Assembly (NCBI GenBank): GCA_938049385.1
Contig: CALIBQ010000069.1
Coordinates: forward strand, 1-51,980
Direction: 5' to 3'
DNA length: 51,980 nt
Origin: an uncultured Anaerolineae bacterium
GTDB taxonomy: Bacteria > Chloroflexota > Anaerolineae > JACIWP01
The position numbers and the translations under genes were made by a program. The notes beneath the pieces are model-generated. The model was not told where the DNA came from. It ran no database searches and saw nothing but the letters and a program-made list of their open reading frames with translations. Below are positions 25,071 to 34,629 of this stretch, in pieces; the stretch's first letter is position 1, and each line of letters begins with the position of its first letter.

Positions 25071-26417
25071 ATGGTGAAAGAACTGTACGACCCACACATG
25101 TTCAACTACATGTGGGAAAGCCTCGACCAGGACCACTTTGTGGTGGGCACGTATTACATCGAGGACAGCCGGCCGGATTGGGACTTCATTGACCACCTCG
25201 GCCAGGTCCAGCGCCTCGCCCTGGAAGGCTCCACTGCCACCTGGATGGACATCAAAGAAGAAACCCCAGAGGTGCGCGAACGCCTGTGCAGTAAGGTGCT
25301 CGGGTACTACGAAATCCCCTCCCCGCCGGGGACGCGCCGCGCCGTGATCCAGCTCGCCTTCCCCACCGCCGCCTGGGACGTGCACGTCAACGTGCCGATG
25401 ATGCTCCTTTCCATTTCCGGCAATATTTTCGCCTTCTGCGACAAGGTGCGCCTGCTGGACGTGTTCATCCCCAAGGCCATCGCCCAAAAGTTCCAGGGTC
25501 CTAAGTTCGGCATCGAGGGACTGCGCGAGAAGCTGGGGGTGTACGGCCGGCCGCTCGTGCTCCAGATCATCAAGCCCAAAATGGGCATGACCCCAGAGGA
25601 AACCGCCAACCAGGTCTACCAGACCGCCCTTGGCGGCGCGGACTTATATAAAGACGACGAGATGTGCAGTGAGCTGGAGAACTGCCCCTTCGAGGCACGC
25701 TTGGAGGCAGTGCTCAAGGCGCTGGAAAAGGCTGAGCGCGAGACCGGCCACAAAACGCTCTACATGGTTAGCATCACCGACGAAGTGGACCGGGTGCACG
25801 AAAAGGCGCGCCGCGCCGTCAAGCTGGGCGCGACCGGTCTGCTCCTCGCTTACCCCGTCGGCCTGTCCACGCTGAAGGTCATCGCCAGTGACCCGGAGAT
25901 CAATGTGCCCATCCTCTGGCATGTCTCGCACATGCTGGGCATGCTCCCGACCATGAGCTACACTGTGCTGGCCAAGCTGGCACGGCTGTGCGGCGCGGAC
26001 ATGATGCTGACGCCGTCCCTCTGGTCCAGCCTGCAGGTCTGCTCGGTGGAAGAGGAACTGCGCACTTCCCAGACCCTGCGGGCGCCGTTCTATCACATCA
26101 AGCGGGCGTGGCCTATGCCGGCCGCCGGCATGTACCCCGGCCTGGCTGAAGTGCTGATCCAGGAGCACGGCATTGACTTCATCGTGCCGGCCGGCGGTGG
26201 TATGCTCGGCCACCCCATGGGCTATAAGGCCGGCGCCATGGCCTGGCGCCAGGCCATCGACGCGGTGCTGGCCGGCATGTCCCTGCAGGAAGCCGCCGAG
26301 AAATATCCAGAATTCCGCGCCGCGGCCGAACTCTGGGGCATCCGCAAGCGCCCGCAGTGCCCTTGGGGCTACCGCAGTCCCGAGTTCCATCCTAAATTTG
26401 CCCCGAAAAATATCTGA
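25071..26417 (+). CDS. RuBisCO-like protein (form IV)
   Basis: 448 residues with the whole RuBisCO large-subunit fold. Aligned by motif to plant RbcL, E60 is E52 (LEGSTATW) and N123 is N118 (SISGNIF). K175/K177 are K168/K170 (IIKPKMG), and the carbamate lysine and metal acids K201/D203/E204 are K194/D196/E197 (GGADLYKDDE). Residues 375-382 keep GGGMLGHP. The HIHRAMH segment has become WHVSHML, the GDHIH segment is GADMML, loop 6 has no K334, and S379 is replaced in PMPAAGMYP. It can therefore make an enolate on a metal but should not fix CO2. Known RLPs are enolases, isomerases or decarboxylases on ketose phosphates. It lies between the TIM-barrel gene and the E1alpha gene; the substrate is unknown. 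Confidence 0.93.
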   Translation: MVKELYDPHMFNYMWESLDQDHFVVGTYYIEDSRPDWDFIDHLGQVQRLALEGSTATWMDIKEETPEVRERLCSKVLGYYEIPSPPGTRRAVIQLAFPTAAWDVHVNVPMMLLSISGNIFAFCDKVRLLDVFIPKAIAQKFQGPKFGIEGLREKLGVYGRPLVLQIIKPKMGMTPEETANQVYQTALGGADLYKDDEMCSELENCPFEARLEAVLKALEKAERETGHKTLYMVSITDEVDRVHEKARRAVKLGATGLLLAYPVGLSTLKVIASDPEINVPILWHVSHMLGMLPTMSYTVLAKLARLCGADMMLTPSLWSSLQVCSVEEELRTSQTLRAPFYHIKRAWPMPAAGMYPGLAEVLIQEHGIDFIVPAGGGMLGHPMGYKAGAMAWRQAIDAVLAGMSLQEAAEKYPEFRAAAELWGIRKRPQCPWGYRSPEFHPKFAPKNI

Positions 26418-26433
26418 GGGAGTTTGGCAATCA

Positions 26434-27405
26434 ATGAGCGGCTCAGAAATTCCTCTGCTTCAACTGTACCGCACTATGCTGACCATCCGCCGCTTTGAGG
26501 AGCGGTGCAACTACCTGTTCATGCAGGGGCGCATTCCATCCACCCTGCACCTGTACATCGGGCAGGAGGCGGTGGCCGCCGGCGTCTGCGCCCACTTGCG
26601 CCGCGACGACTACCTTTTCAGCACCCACCGGCCGCACGGCCACGCCATCGCCAAAGGTGTGGAACCGCGCGCCATCATGGCGGAGCTGTACGGCAAGCGC
26701 ACCGGGTGCTGTAAGGGCAAGGGCGGCTCTATGCACGTGGGCGATGTGCGGGTAGGCATGTTCCCGGCCGTCGCCATTGTGGGCGCCAACGCGCCGCTGG
26801 CCGCCGGCGCCGCCCTGGCCGCCAAATGGCTCGACAAAGACCGCGTCAGCGTCTGCTTCTTCGGCGAAGGCGCCGCCAATGAGGGCGCGGTGCACGAGGC
26901 CATGAACATGGCCGCCATCTGGGACCTGCCGGTGGTCTATGTCTGTGAGAACAACCTGTACGCCGCCTCGACACCATTCTCGAAAGCGTTCAAAATCCAG
27001 AACGTGGCGGACCGCGCCGCCGCCTACGGCATGCCGGGCGTGGTCGTGGACGGCAATGACGTGGAAGCGGTGTACCGGGTCGCCGGCGAGGCCATCGCCC
27101 GTGCCCGGCGCCGCGAGGGGCCGACGCTCATCGAGGCCAAGACGTATCGGCTGTGCGGCCACTCCCGCAGTGACCCGCGCACCTACCGCTCTCGCGAGGA
27201 AGAGGAGGAGTGGGCCAAGCGCGACCCCATCCCCCGGCTGGCCGGCCGGCTCAAAGAGCTGGGCCTCGCCACCGATGAGACCCTGGCCTCCATCGAACAG
27301 GAAGTCCAGGCGCTCATTGATGAGGCGGTGCGCTTCGCCGAGGAAAGCCCCCTGCCCGAACCCGAGGAGACCCTCCAGCATGTGTTCTGGACGGAGGAGG
27401 GATGA
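26434..27405 (+). CDS. 2-oxoacid (pyruvate/acetoin-type) dehydrogenase E1 alpha subunit, copy 1
   Basis: 323-residue thiamine-diphosphate subunit. The family N-terminus LYRTMLTIRRFEERC is present, then STHRPHGHAIAKG and CKGKGGSMHV. The ThDP motif is GEGAANEG...CENN, with the first D of GDG replaced by E. The phosphorylation-loop region HSRSDPRTYR follows. The size matches bacterial PDH or acetoin dehydrogenase E1 alpha (AcoA). The start at 26434 is 16 bp after the RLP stop. With E1 beta and E2 directly downstream it forms the decarboxylating part of a complex; E3 is not in the window. Its substrate (pyruvate, acetoin or a sugar-derived 2-oxoacid) is open. Confidence 0.9.
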   Translation: MSGSEIPLLQLYRTMLTIRRFEERCNYLFMQGRIPSTLHLYIGQEAVAAGVCAHLRRDDYLFSTHRPHGHAIAKGVEPRAIMAELYGKRTGCCKGKGGSMHVGDVRVGMFPAVAIVGANAPLAAGAALAAKWLDKDRVSVCFFGEGAANEGAVHEAMNMAAIWDLPVVYVCENNLYAASTPFSKAFKIQNVADRAAAYGMPGVVVDGNDVEAVYRVAGEAIARARRREGPTLIEAKTYRLCGHSRSDPRTYRSREEEEEWAKRDPIPRLAGRLKELGLATDETLASIEQEVQALIDEAVRFAEESPLPEPEETLQHVFWTEEG

Positions 27406-27408
27406 GCC

Positions 27409-28422
27409 ATGGCCATGATGACCATTGCCGAAGCTCTGCGCCAAGCGATTCGTGAGGAAATGCGCCGTGACCCGCGCGTCTTCTGCATCGGGGAAGATAT
27501 CGGCATCCCTGGCGGCTTTGGCGGCGCCTTCACCGTCACTCTGGGCCTCTCCGAGGAATTCGGGCATGAGCGCATCCTGGATACCCCCATCTCCGAAACC
27601 GGGCTGATCGGTGTCGCCATCGGCGCGGCCATGGCCGGCCTGCGCCCCATCGCCGACGTGCAATACGGCGATTTCCTCTTCTGCGCCATGGACCAGATCG
27701 CCAATCAGGCCGCCAAGATGACCTATATGTCCGGCGGCACAGTCAAGGTCCCGATCGTCATCCGCGCCCCTGTCGGGGCCACCGGCCGCGGCGCTCAGCA
27801 CGCCCAGAGCTTGGAGGCATTCTTCACCCATATCCCGGGCCTGAAAGTGGTCGCGCCGGCCACCGCCTATGATGCCAAAGGCCTGCTGAAGAGCGCCGTG
27901 CGCGATGACAATCCGGTGATTATCTTCGAGCACAAACTGCTCTACGGCAGTAAAGGCCCGCGCGCCGAACGCGGCGCCCTCAGCCCGGTCGGCGAGGTGC
28001 CCGAGGAAGAATACCTCGTGCCCATCGGCAAGGGCATCATCCGCCGCGAGGGCCGGGATGTGACCATCATAGGGAAGCTCCTGACCGTCTACCGCGCCCT
28101 GGAGGCCGCCGAACTGTTGGCCAAAGAGGGCATCGAGGCGGAAGTGATTGACCCGCGCACGTTAGTGCCGCTGGATAAGGAGCTGATCCTCGACTCCGTG
28201 CGCAAGACCGGCCGGCTGGTCATCGTCGAGGAAGACAACTACACCGGCGGCTGGGGCGCCGATGTCGCCGCTATGGTGGCGGCGGAGGCCTTCTTCTGGC
28301 TCGACGCGCCTATCGTGCGCGTCAGCGCGCCGGACACACCGCCGCCCTTCTCGCCGCCGATGGAGCAGTTCTACGTGCCCAGCGCCGAGCGCGTCGTCCA
28401 AGCCGTGAAATCCATACTCTGA
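27409..28422 (+). CDS. 2-oxoacid dehydrogenase E1 beta subunit, copy 1
   Basis: 337-residue partner of the preceding E1 alpha. The transketolase pyrimidine domain has FCIGEDIGIPGGFGGAF and DTPISETGLIGVAIGAAMAG, with the catalytic glutamate in the E-T-G turn. ADVQYGDFLFCAMDQIANQAAK and RAPVGATGRGAQHAQ are family blocks. The C-terminal domain contains EVIDPRTLVPLD. It begins 3 bp after E1 alpha and E2 follows at 10 bp. Confidence 0.92.
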   Translation: MAMMTIAEALRQAIREEMRRDPRVFCIGEDIGIPGGFGGAFTVTLGLSEEFGHERILDTPISETGLIGVAIGAAMAGLRPIADVQYGDFLFCAMDQIANQAAKMTYMSGGTVKVPIVIRAPVGATGRGAQHAQSLEAFFTHIPGLKVVAPATAYDAKGLLKSAVRDDNPVIIFEHKLLYGSKGPRAERGALSPVGEVPEEEYLVPIGKGIIRREGRDVTIIGKLLTVYRALEAAELLAKEGIEAEVIDPRTLVPLDKELILDSVRKTGRLVIVEEDNYTGGWGADVAAMVAAEAFFWLDAPIVRVSAPDTPPPFSPPMEQFYVPSAERVVQAVKSIL

Positions 28423-28432
28423 GGGAATGCCC

Positions 28433-29653
28433 ATGGCAATGGATGTGCTCGTCCCACCCCTGGGACAAACGGTGGACACGGTCACCTTGGTAACATGGTA
28501 CAAGCGTGAAGGAGATGCCGTAACCCAGGGGGAAAAGCTCTACGCCATCGAGACCGATAAGGCCACGCTGGATATCGAGGCGCCGGCCTCCGGCATCCTG
28601 CGCCATATCACCGCCCAACCGGGGCAGAAGATACGCGTGCTCGCTCCGATCGCGCGCATCGTCGCACCAGGGGAAGAGGCAGGAGCCGCGCCGGCGCCTG
28701 CGCCAGCACCAACTGCCGGCGCTCCCGTATCACCCGCGCCAGAACCTGCGCCGGCCATAACAGCACCGAAGGCGCCGCCGGCCGGACGGATCTTCATCTC
28801 GCCGCGCGCCCGCCGGCTGGCCGAGGAGCACCACATCCCCTGGCAGACACTGCGCGGTACGGGGCCGCAAGGCGCCATCGTCGAGCGGGACGTGCGGGCG
28901 TATCTGCAGTCTCAGGCGGCGGTGACAGCACCACCGCCCACTGCCGTTCCCGTGATTTCCCCTGCGCCGGCCGCCGCCGTCATGCGGGCCATCCCGCTGG
29001 AAGGCCCGCGGGCGGTCATCGCCCAGCGCATGCTCGAAAGCCGGCAGACCACCGCGTCGGTCACGCTTATGGCGGAGGTCGACGCGACGGCACTGGTGGA
29101 ACTGCGCGAACAGCTTCGGCAGGCCGGCATCCCCGTCAGCTATAACGATATCTTCCTTTACATCTGCGGCCGCGCCCTGCGCCAGTTCCCGCGCCTCAAT
29201 GCCTCCTTGGAAGGGGAGGCCATCCGTCTCTGGGACGAGGTGCACATCGGCCTGGCGGTGGACACGGAACGCGGACTGCTGGTGCCGGTGGTGCGGGACG
29301 CGGACCGCAAGGGGCTGGCGGACATCGCCCGCGAGACACAGCGCTTGATCGAGCGGGCGCGTGCCGGCCAGCTCACCCTCGAAGAGATGAGCGGCGGCAC
29401 CTTCACCATCACCAACCTGGGCATGTACGAGATCGACGCCTTTACCCCCATCATCAATTTGCCGCAGTGTGCTATACTGGGTATTGGCAGAATCGCACCA
29501 AGGCCGGCGGTGTTCCAAGGAACGGTAGCCGTGCGCCATCGGGTGTGGCTCAGCCTGACCTTCGACCACCGCCTGGTGGACGGCGCGCCGGCCGCCCAAT
29601 TCCTCCAGCGCATCATCCAGTGGGTGGAAATGCCGCATCTGTTGCTGATGTGA
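28433..29653 (+). CDS. Dihydrolipoamide acyltransferase E2
   Basis: 406-residue core of the complex. The N-terminal lipoyl domain carries the lipoylated lysine in IETDKATLDIEAP. An alanine/proline hinge (about 83-115) follows. The E3/E1-binding domain is FISPRARRLAEEH...GTGPQGAIVERDV, and a second Ala/Pro linker leads to the catalytic domain with FTITNLGMYEID and active-site DHRLVDGAPAA. It therefore needs an E3 from elsewhere in the genome. Three in-frame ATGs lie close together; the one at 28433 has GAGGG at 7 nt. It ends 30 bp before rhaB. Confidence 0.92.
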   Translation: MAMDVLVPPLGQTVDTVTLVTWYKREGDAVTQGEKLYAIETDKATLDIEAPASGILRHITAQPGQKIRVLAPIARIVAPGEEAGAAPAPAPAPTAGAPVSPAPEPAPAITAPKAPPAGRIFISPRARRLAEEHHIPWQTLRGTGPQGAIVERDVRAYLQSQAAVTAPPPTAVPVISPAPAAAVMRAIPLEGPRAVIAQRMLESRQTTASVTLMAEVDATALVELREQLRQAGIPVSYNDIFLYICGRALRQFPRLNASLEGEAIRLWDEVHIGLAVDTERGLLVPVVRDADRKGLADIARETQRLIERARAGQLTLEEMSGGTFTITNLGMYEIDAFTPIINLPQCAILGIGRIAPRPAVFQGTVAVRHRVWLSLTFDHRLVDGAPAAQFLQRIIQWVEMPHLLLM

Positions 29654-29683
29654 TGATGGGAATATCACCAAGGAGGATGCATC

Positions 29684-31192
29684 ATGACAGCGCAGACCTA
29701 TCTGGCGTTCGACATCGGAGCGGAAAGCGGACGGGCGATGCTGGCATCCTTCGACGGCGGCCGGCTCTCCCTCTCCGAACTGCACCGCTTCCCCAACGGC
29801 CCGGTGCGCCTCCCGGACGGCCTGCACTGGGACATCCTGCGCATCTGGAGCGACGTCAAGAGCGCCATCGGCTTGGCCTTCCGTGATTCGGAATCCCCGC
29901 CAGTGAGCCTGGGTATTGACACCTGGGCGGTGGATTTCGGTCTGCTGGACCGCACCGGCGCGCTCATCGGCAACCCGTATCACTACCGCGACAGCCGCAC
30001 CGACGGCATGATTGAGGAGGCTTGCCGGCGCGTCCCGCGTGCCGAAATCTTCGAGCAGACCGGCATTCAATTCCTCCAGCTCAACACCCTGTACCAGCTC
30101 CTGGCCATGGTGGTGGCGAAATCGCCGGCGCTGGAAATCGCCCATACCTTCCTGACCATCCCAGACCTGCTCAACTACTGGCTCACCGGCGAAAAGGTGT
30201 GCGAATTTACCAATGCCACTACCACGCAGTTCTACAACCCGCGCCGGGGTGATTGGGCCTGGGACCTGCTGGAGCGCATGGGCATTCCCAAGCACATCTT
30301 CCCGGCCATTATTCCGCCAGGCACAAGGCTGGGCAAGCTGACGCCGGCGGTCCGAGAGGAACTGGGCATAGACGAGGCCCAATGCCCTGAAGTTATCGCG
30401 CCGGCCTGTCACGACACCGGTTCCGCGGTCGCCGCAGTGCCGGCGGTGGAATCCCGCTTCGTCTGGATCAGCTCCGGCACCTGGTCGGTGATGGGCACCG
30501 AGGCCACGCATCCCATCATCACTCCGGAGAGTCTGCGCAACAACTTCACCAACGAAGGCGGCGTCGCCGGCACCTTCCGCTTCTCCAAAAACGTCATGGG
30601 GCTGTGGCTGGTGCAGGAATGCCGGCGCACCTGGGCACAGCAGGGCGAGTCCTATTCCTACGAGGAGCTGGTGAAGATGGCCAGCCAGGCGCCGGCCTTC
30701 CTGGCAGTCATTGACCCGGACTACCCCGAGTTCTTCAAGCCCGGCGATATGCCGGAGCGCATCCGCCGCTTCTGCGCACTGACCGGCCAGCCCATCCCGC
30801 AGGACAAAGGGGCGGTTATCCGCTGTGCGCTGGAGGGCATCGCGCTCAAGTACCGCTGGGTGCTGGAGCGCCTGGAGGAAATGCTCGGCTACCGGCTTCC
30901 AACGATATACATCGTCGGGGGCGGGACCCAGAACCGTCTGCTTTCGCAGTTCACGGCGGACGCCCTGCGCCGGCCGGTCTATACCGGCCCCATCGAGGCC
31001 ACTGCCCTGGGCAACATCATGATGCAGATGATCGCCATGGGGACACTGCACAATGTGGCCGAGGGGCGCGAGCTGATCCGCAACTCTTTCCCGCTGACGG
31101 TGTATGAGCCGGCAGGGACCGCCGGCTGGGACGAAGCGTATGACAAGCTGTGCGCCATCATGGCGCGCTACCCGCTGAACGCCGGCGGCTGA
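29684..31192 (+). CDS. rhaB: Rhamnulokinase (FGGY family)
   Basis: 502-residue kinase that makes L-rhamnulose 1-phosphate from L-rhamnulose. The N-terminal FDIGAESGRAML is the phosphate loop. IDTWAVDFGLLDRTG, GNPYHYRDSRTDGM and QTGIQFLQLNTLYQLL are the distinctive rhamnulokinase blocks, and ISSGTWSVMG and IVGGGTQNRLL close the ATP site. AAGGAGG lies before the ATG. It is 30 bp behind E2 and so belongs to the gntR operon, although the isomerase and aldolase of the pathway lie 13-15 kb downstream. A 6-deoxy-ketose other than rhamnulose, such as fuculose, is possible. Confidence 0.9.
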   Translation: MTAQTYLAFDIGAESGRAMLASFDGGRLSLSELHRFPNGPVRLPDGLHWDILRIWSDVKSAIGLAFRDSESPPVSLGIDTWAVDFGLLDRTGALIGNPYHYRDSRTDGMIEEACRRVPRAEIFEQTGIQFLQLNTLYQLLAMVVAKSPALEIAHTFLTIPDLLNYWLTGEKVCEFTNATTTQFYNPRRGDWAWDLLERMGIPKHIFPAIIPPGTRLGKLTPAVREELGIDEAQCPEVIAPACHDTGSAVAAVPAVESRFVWISSGTWSVMGTEATHPIITPESLRNNFTNEGGVAGTFRFSKNVMGLWLVQECRRTWAQQGESYSYEELVKMASQAPAFLAVIDPDYPEFFKPGDMPERIRRFCALTGQPIPQDKGAVIRCALEGIALKYRWVLERLEEMLGYRLPTIYIVGGGTQNRLLSQFTADALRRPVYTGPIEATALGNIMMQMIAMGTLHNVAEGRELIRNSFPLTVYEPAGTAGWDEAYDKLCAIMARYPLNAGG

Positions 31193-31260
31193 GCCGTGCC
31201 GGCAGTGCCGGCATTCTGAACCGTACCGAGGGAGCACCGGAGCAAATTCGTCCCGAAAAT

Positions 31261-31355
31261 ATTGCGCAAGCTCTTGACAAACAAACAAAAATCTGCTATG
31301 CTGTAATTAGCAATCTTCAACAACACTTCGACAATTTTCAACAATCTTGCGCAAT
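31261..31355 (+). promoter_or_regulatory. Pair of inverted 10-bp operator-like sites flanking a promoter
   Basis: ATTGCGCAAG (31261-31270) lies just before the -35, and its exact reverse complement CTTGCGCAAT (31346-31355) lies beyond the start of transcription. Both contain the palindrome TTGCGCAA. The centres are 85 bp apart, about eight helical turns, suited to looping by a regulator dimer pair. The likely ligand is the DeoR-type protein encoded next. Confidence 0.55.
31274..31302 (+). promoter_or_regulatory. Promoter of the regulator-transporter operon
   Basis: TTGACA (31274-31279), 17-bp spacer, TATGCT (31297-31302). The leader behind it holds repeated TTCAACAA-like words, possibly more regulator contacts. 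Confidence 0.75.
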
Positions 31356-31378
31356 CATAACACTGGCGGACGGTCGCG

Positions 31379-33121
31379 GTGCTCCCTCTCGAACGGCAGG
31401 CGAGTATCTTACAATTACTGCGCCAGACACCGGGCATCACGGTGAGTGAGTTGGCCCAAATGCTTGGTGTATCGGAGGGCACGATTCGCAACGATCTGAA
31501 GGCGCTCGAAAGCGCCGGCAAGATTCAGCGCGTGCGCGGCGGCGCCATCGTCCCCGACCATCACACCTTCATCAGCCCCACATTTGCGGCTCGCGCTCGC
31601 ACGAATGTGCGCGCCAAAGAATGCATCGCCCGCTGGGCCGCCGAACTGGTTGAGGACGGCGATTCCATCATGCTCGACGCCAGCACTACCGTCTATGCCA
31701 TGGTCCCGTACCTGCAGAAGCGCAAGAACCTGACGGTGATCACCAACGGCATCGAGATCGCCCTTGCCCTCGCCAAGAACCTCACCCACACGGTTATCCT
31801 CATCGGCGGCAAGGTGCGGCCCGATGGGACCTCGGTGGGCGGCAGTCTGGGCGAGCAGATCGTGCGCAACCTCCACGCCCGCACCGCTTTCGTCTCATGC
31901 ACGGGATTTTCGGTATCCGCCGGCCTTACCGAAGTGGACCTGCCCGAAATCGAATTGAAGCGGTTGATGATCCAAAGCGCGGATCGGGTGGTGGCGCTGA
32001 TCGATTCCAGCAAATTCGGCCGGGTGGACCTCACCTCGTTCGCCACCATTGACCAGATCGCCCACATTTTCACCGATGACCAGATCGCCCCCTCCTTCGT
32101 CGAAGAACTGCGTCAGACCTCGGTCCAGCTCACGGTATGCGGCGAAGAAAGTGCGTCCACCTATTCCCCCAGCCGGCACCCGCCCAGACCGAAACGCTAC
32201 AAGATCGGCTTCGCCAACCTCAGCGACGCCCTGCCCTTCGCCGCAGACGTGCGCCGCGGGCTGGAGCGAGCCATCCAGACCGCCCCCGACATGGAGCTGA
32301 TCGCACGGGACAACCAGTTGGACACCGACGTCGCCCTGCGCGTCTCGGACGAGCTGATCGCCGCCGGCGTCCATCTGGTCATCGAATACCACCTGGACGA
32401 ACATGCCGGCCCACTGCTGATGGACAAGTTCCAGCGCGCCGGTATCCCCGTCATCGCCGTCGACATCCCCATTGTGGGAGCCACCTTCTTCGGCGTGGAC
32501 AACTACCGCGCCGGCCACCTGGCCGGCCTGGCGGTAGGAGAATGGATCCTGCGGCACTGGAACGGCCATTTGGAGCAGATTATCATGCTGGAGGAGCCGC
32601 GCGCCGGCAAGCTCCCCGCCGCACGCATGCAGGGCCAGCTCGACGGCCTCCAGAAAATCTTGGGGCCTATGCCTGCGGAGCGCATCCTCACTGTCAACTG
32701 CGGCAACAACTGTCTGATGAGCGAGGAGCAGATCTTACAGGTCCTACAACGCCTGCCGGACGTACACCACATCGCAGTGCTCTGCTTCAACGATGAGGCG
32801 GCAATGGGCGCCGTGCGCGCCGCCCGCAAACTTGGGCGCGAAGAGGACCTTGTGATAGTGGGACAGGGTGCCGACCGACAGGTGCGCCGCGAGATTCGTG
32901 ATCCCCATTCTCGCATCATCGGCTCCACGGCGTACTGGCCCGAGCGCTACGGTCCCAAGCTGGTGGAAATCGCCGGCAAAATCCTGGCCGGCCAGCCGGT
33001 CCCGCCGGCCATCTTCAACGAGCACGTCTTCATCTCTCGCGAGAACATCAACTTGTACTACCCACAGGATGTTGATTCTGCCGTGTACGAATTACCTATT
33101 GCCCAAGAGGAAATGCCATGA
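31379..33121 (+). CDS. DeoR-family regulator fused to a periplasmic-binding-type sugar-sensing domain
   Basis: 580-residue cytoplasmic regulator with three parts. Residues 5-60 are a DeoR helix-turn-helix ([21 protein letters not shown]). About 75-235 is the DeoR effector domain, with [30 protein letters not shown] and [10 protein letters not shown]. After a proline-rich linker, about 263-560 is a type 1 periplasmic-binding fold ([20 protein letters not shown] through [20 protein letters not shown]) as in LacI regulators. DeoR proteins normally stop near residue 255, so the second sensor is extra. The start is GTG at 31379 with a weak ribosome site. Its stop overlaps the ABC ATPase start (ATGA), so it controls and is made with the importer. 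Confidence 0.88.
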   Translation: MLPLERQASILQLLRQTPGITVSELAQMLGVSEGTIRNDLKALESAGKIQRVRGGAIVPDHHTFISPTFAARARTNVRAKECIARWAAELVEDGDSIMLDASTTVYAMVPYLQKRKNLTVITNGIEIALALAKNLTHTVILIGGKVRPDGTSVGGSLGEQIVRNLHARTAFVSCTGFSVSAGLTEVDLPEIELKRLMIQSADRVVALIDSSKFGRVDLTSFATIDQIAHIFTDDQIAPSFVEELRQTSVQLTVCGEESASTYSPSRHPPRPKRYKIGFANLSDALPFAADVRRGLERAIQTAPDMELIARDNQLDTDVALRVSDELIAAGVHLVIEYHLDEHAGPLLMDKFQRAGIPVIAVDIPIVGATFFGVDNYRAGHLAGLAVGEWILRHWNGHLEQIIMLEEPRAGKLPAARMQGQLDGLQKILGPMPAERILTVNCGNNCLMSEEQILQVLQRLPDVHHIAVLCFNDEAAMGAVRAARKLGREEDLVIVGQGADRQVRREIRDPHSRIIGSTAYWPERYGPKLVEIAGKILAGQPVPPAIFNEHVFISRENINLYYPQDVDSAVYELPIAQEEMP

Positions 33122-34629
33122 CGGAACCGATTCTAGAACTGCGGCATATCTCCAAGCGATTCGACATGACTCAGGCGCTGGATGACGTCTCTCTGGCCAT
33201 CTACCCTGGGGAGATCCACGCGCTGGTGGGGGAAAACGGCGCCGGCAAATCCACCCTCATCAAAATCGCCACCGGCGTCCATCAGCCGGACACGGGCGAA
33301 ATCCTGGTGCAAGGCCGGCCGGTGGTCATCCACAACTCCCAGGAGGCCCAGGCCCTCGGCATCGCCGCCATTTATCAGGAACCCATGATCTTCCCTGACC
33401 TGAACGTGGCGGAGAACATCTTCATCAGCCATCGCTCTCGCGGCCCCATTGTCCGCTGGAACAAGATGTACCAGGACGCCCGGGAAATCCTGGCCAAGCT
33501 CGGTGTGGTCATGGATGTGCGCCAGTCCGCCCAGGGCTTGACCGTGGCGCAACAGCAGACCGTGGAAATTGCCCGCGCCATATCCCTGGATGTGCGCGTG
33601 CTCATCATGGACGAGCCTACCTCTGCCCTCTCCCTGCATGAGGTCCAGCAGTTGTTCAAGCTGGTGCGCTCCTTGCGCGACCGCGGCATTGCAGTACTGT
33701 TCATCGGCCACCGGCTGGAAGAGGTGTTTGACATCGCCGACCGCATCACCGTTCTGCGGGATGGCAAGCTTATCTCGTCCCGGCCGCGCAGTGAGGCGAC
33801 TGTCGAGCAGGTCATTCGGGATATGGTCGGGCGTGAGGTGGAAGAATTCTTTGCCAAGAGCTCTGTACGGCTTGGCGAACTGGTCATGTCCGTGCGGGGT
33901 CTCACCAAACACAACGTTTTCACTGATGTCAACTTTGATCTTCATCGGGGAGAAGTGTTGGGGTTCGCCGGCCTGGTCGGCTCCCACCGCACCGATGTGG
34001 CGTTGGCGCTGTTCGGCATCGAGCCAGCCGATGCCGGCGAAATCGTCATTGACGGCAAGTCCGTCCACATCCGCTCTCCCCAGCAGGCCATGGAACTTGG
34101 CATCGCCTACGTCACCGAGGACCGCCGCAAGTTCGGCTTAGTCATGCCCATGCCCATTTGCGCCAACATCACACTCCCTACCCTGCCCAAGTATGTGAAC
34201 GGACTCGGACTCATCCAGCGGCAGAAGGAGATGGAGGTTGCGGAGGAATTTCGCCGGCGGCTCAATATCATGACCCCGTCGGTGATGAATACCGTGGAGC
34301 GCCTTTCCGGCGGGAACCAGCAAAAGGTGCTCCTCTGCAAGTGGCTGAACGTCCAACCGAAGGTGCTTATCCTGGATGAGCCGACCCGCGGCATTGACGT
34401 GGGCGCCAAGGTGGAAGTCCACCACATGATCAATGACCTTGCCGCCCAGGGCATCGGCATCATCCTGATTTCGTCTGACCTACCCGAAGTGCTGGCCATG
34501 AGCGACCGCATTCTGGTCATGCATGAGGGCCGGCAGATGGGCATCTACACCCGCGAGGAAGCCACCCAGGAGAAAATCATGGCCGCCGCCATGGGTCATC
34601 CCGAAGCGATTCTGGAGAGACAGGCATGA
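33118..34629 (+). CDS. Rhamnose-type sugar ABC transporter ATP-binding protein (duplicated ATPase)
   Basis: 503-residue protein with two ABC cassettes in tandem, as in RbsA and RhaT of the CUT2 family. The first has Walker [10 protein letters not shown] and Walker [12 protein letters not shown], but its signature is the degenerate [14 protein letters not shown]. The second has a lax Walker A region ([16 protein letters not shown]), a full LSGGNQQKV signature and [16 protein letters not shown]. This asymmetry is normal for the family. It energises two permeases and the binding protein encoded immediately downstream; the next gene overlaps by 4 bp. Confidence 0.92.
   Translation: MTEPILELRHISKRFDMTQALDDVSLAIYPGEIHALVGENGAGKSTLIKIATGVHQPDTGEILVQGRPVVIHNSQEAQALGIAAIYQEPMIFPDLNVAENIFISHRSRGPIVRWNKMYQDAREILAKLGVVMDVRQSAQGLTVAQQQTVEIARAISLDVRVLIMDEPTSALSLHEVQQLFKLVRSLRDRGIAVLFIGHRLEEVFDIADRITVLRDGKLISSRPRSEATVEQVIRDMVGREVEEFFAKSSVRLGELVMSVRGLTKHNVFTDVNFDLHRGEVLGFAGLVGSHRTDVALALFGIEPADAGEIVIDGKSVHIRSPQQAMELGIAYVTEDRRKFGLVMPMPICANITLPTLPKYVNGLGLIQRQKEMEVAEEFRRRLNIMTPSVMNTVERLSGGNQQKVLLCKWLNVQPKVLILDEPTRGIDVGAKVEVHHMINDLAAQGIGIILISSDLPEVLAMSDRILVMHEGRQMGIYTREEATQEKIMAAAMGHPEAILERQA

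Noticed and set aside
25071-26417. True CO2-fixing RuBisCO
   Set aside because: The loop-6 lysine (K334), the HIHRAMH histidine block and S379 are all replaced. No phosphoribulokinase or small subunit of a Calvin cycle is present; the uridine-kinase-like protein at 2716 is not PRK.
28730-31288. 852-codon antisense open frame opposite E2 and rhaB
   Set aside because: It is a product of GC-rich third positions on the coding strand, with histidine/glycine-rich low-quality sequence and no start context. Similar long antisense frames at 12601-14121 and 36907-38040 were rejected for the same reason.
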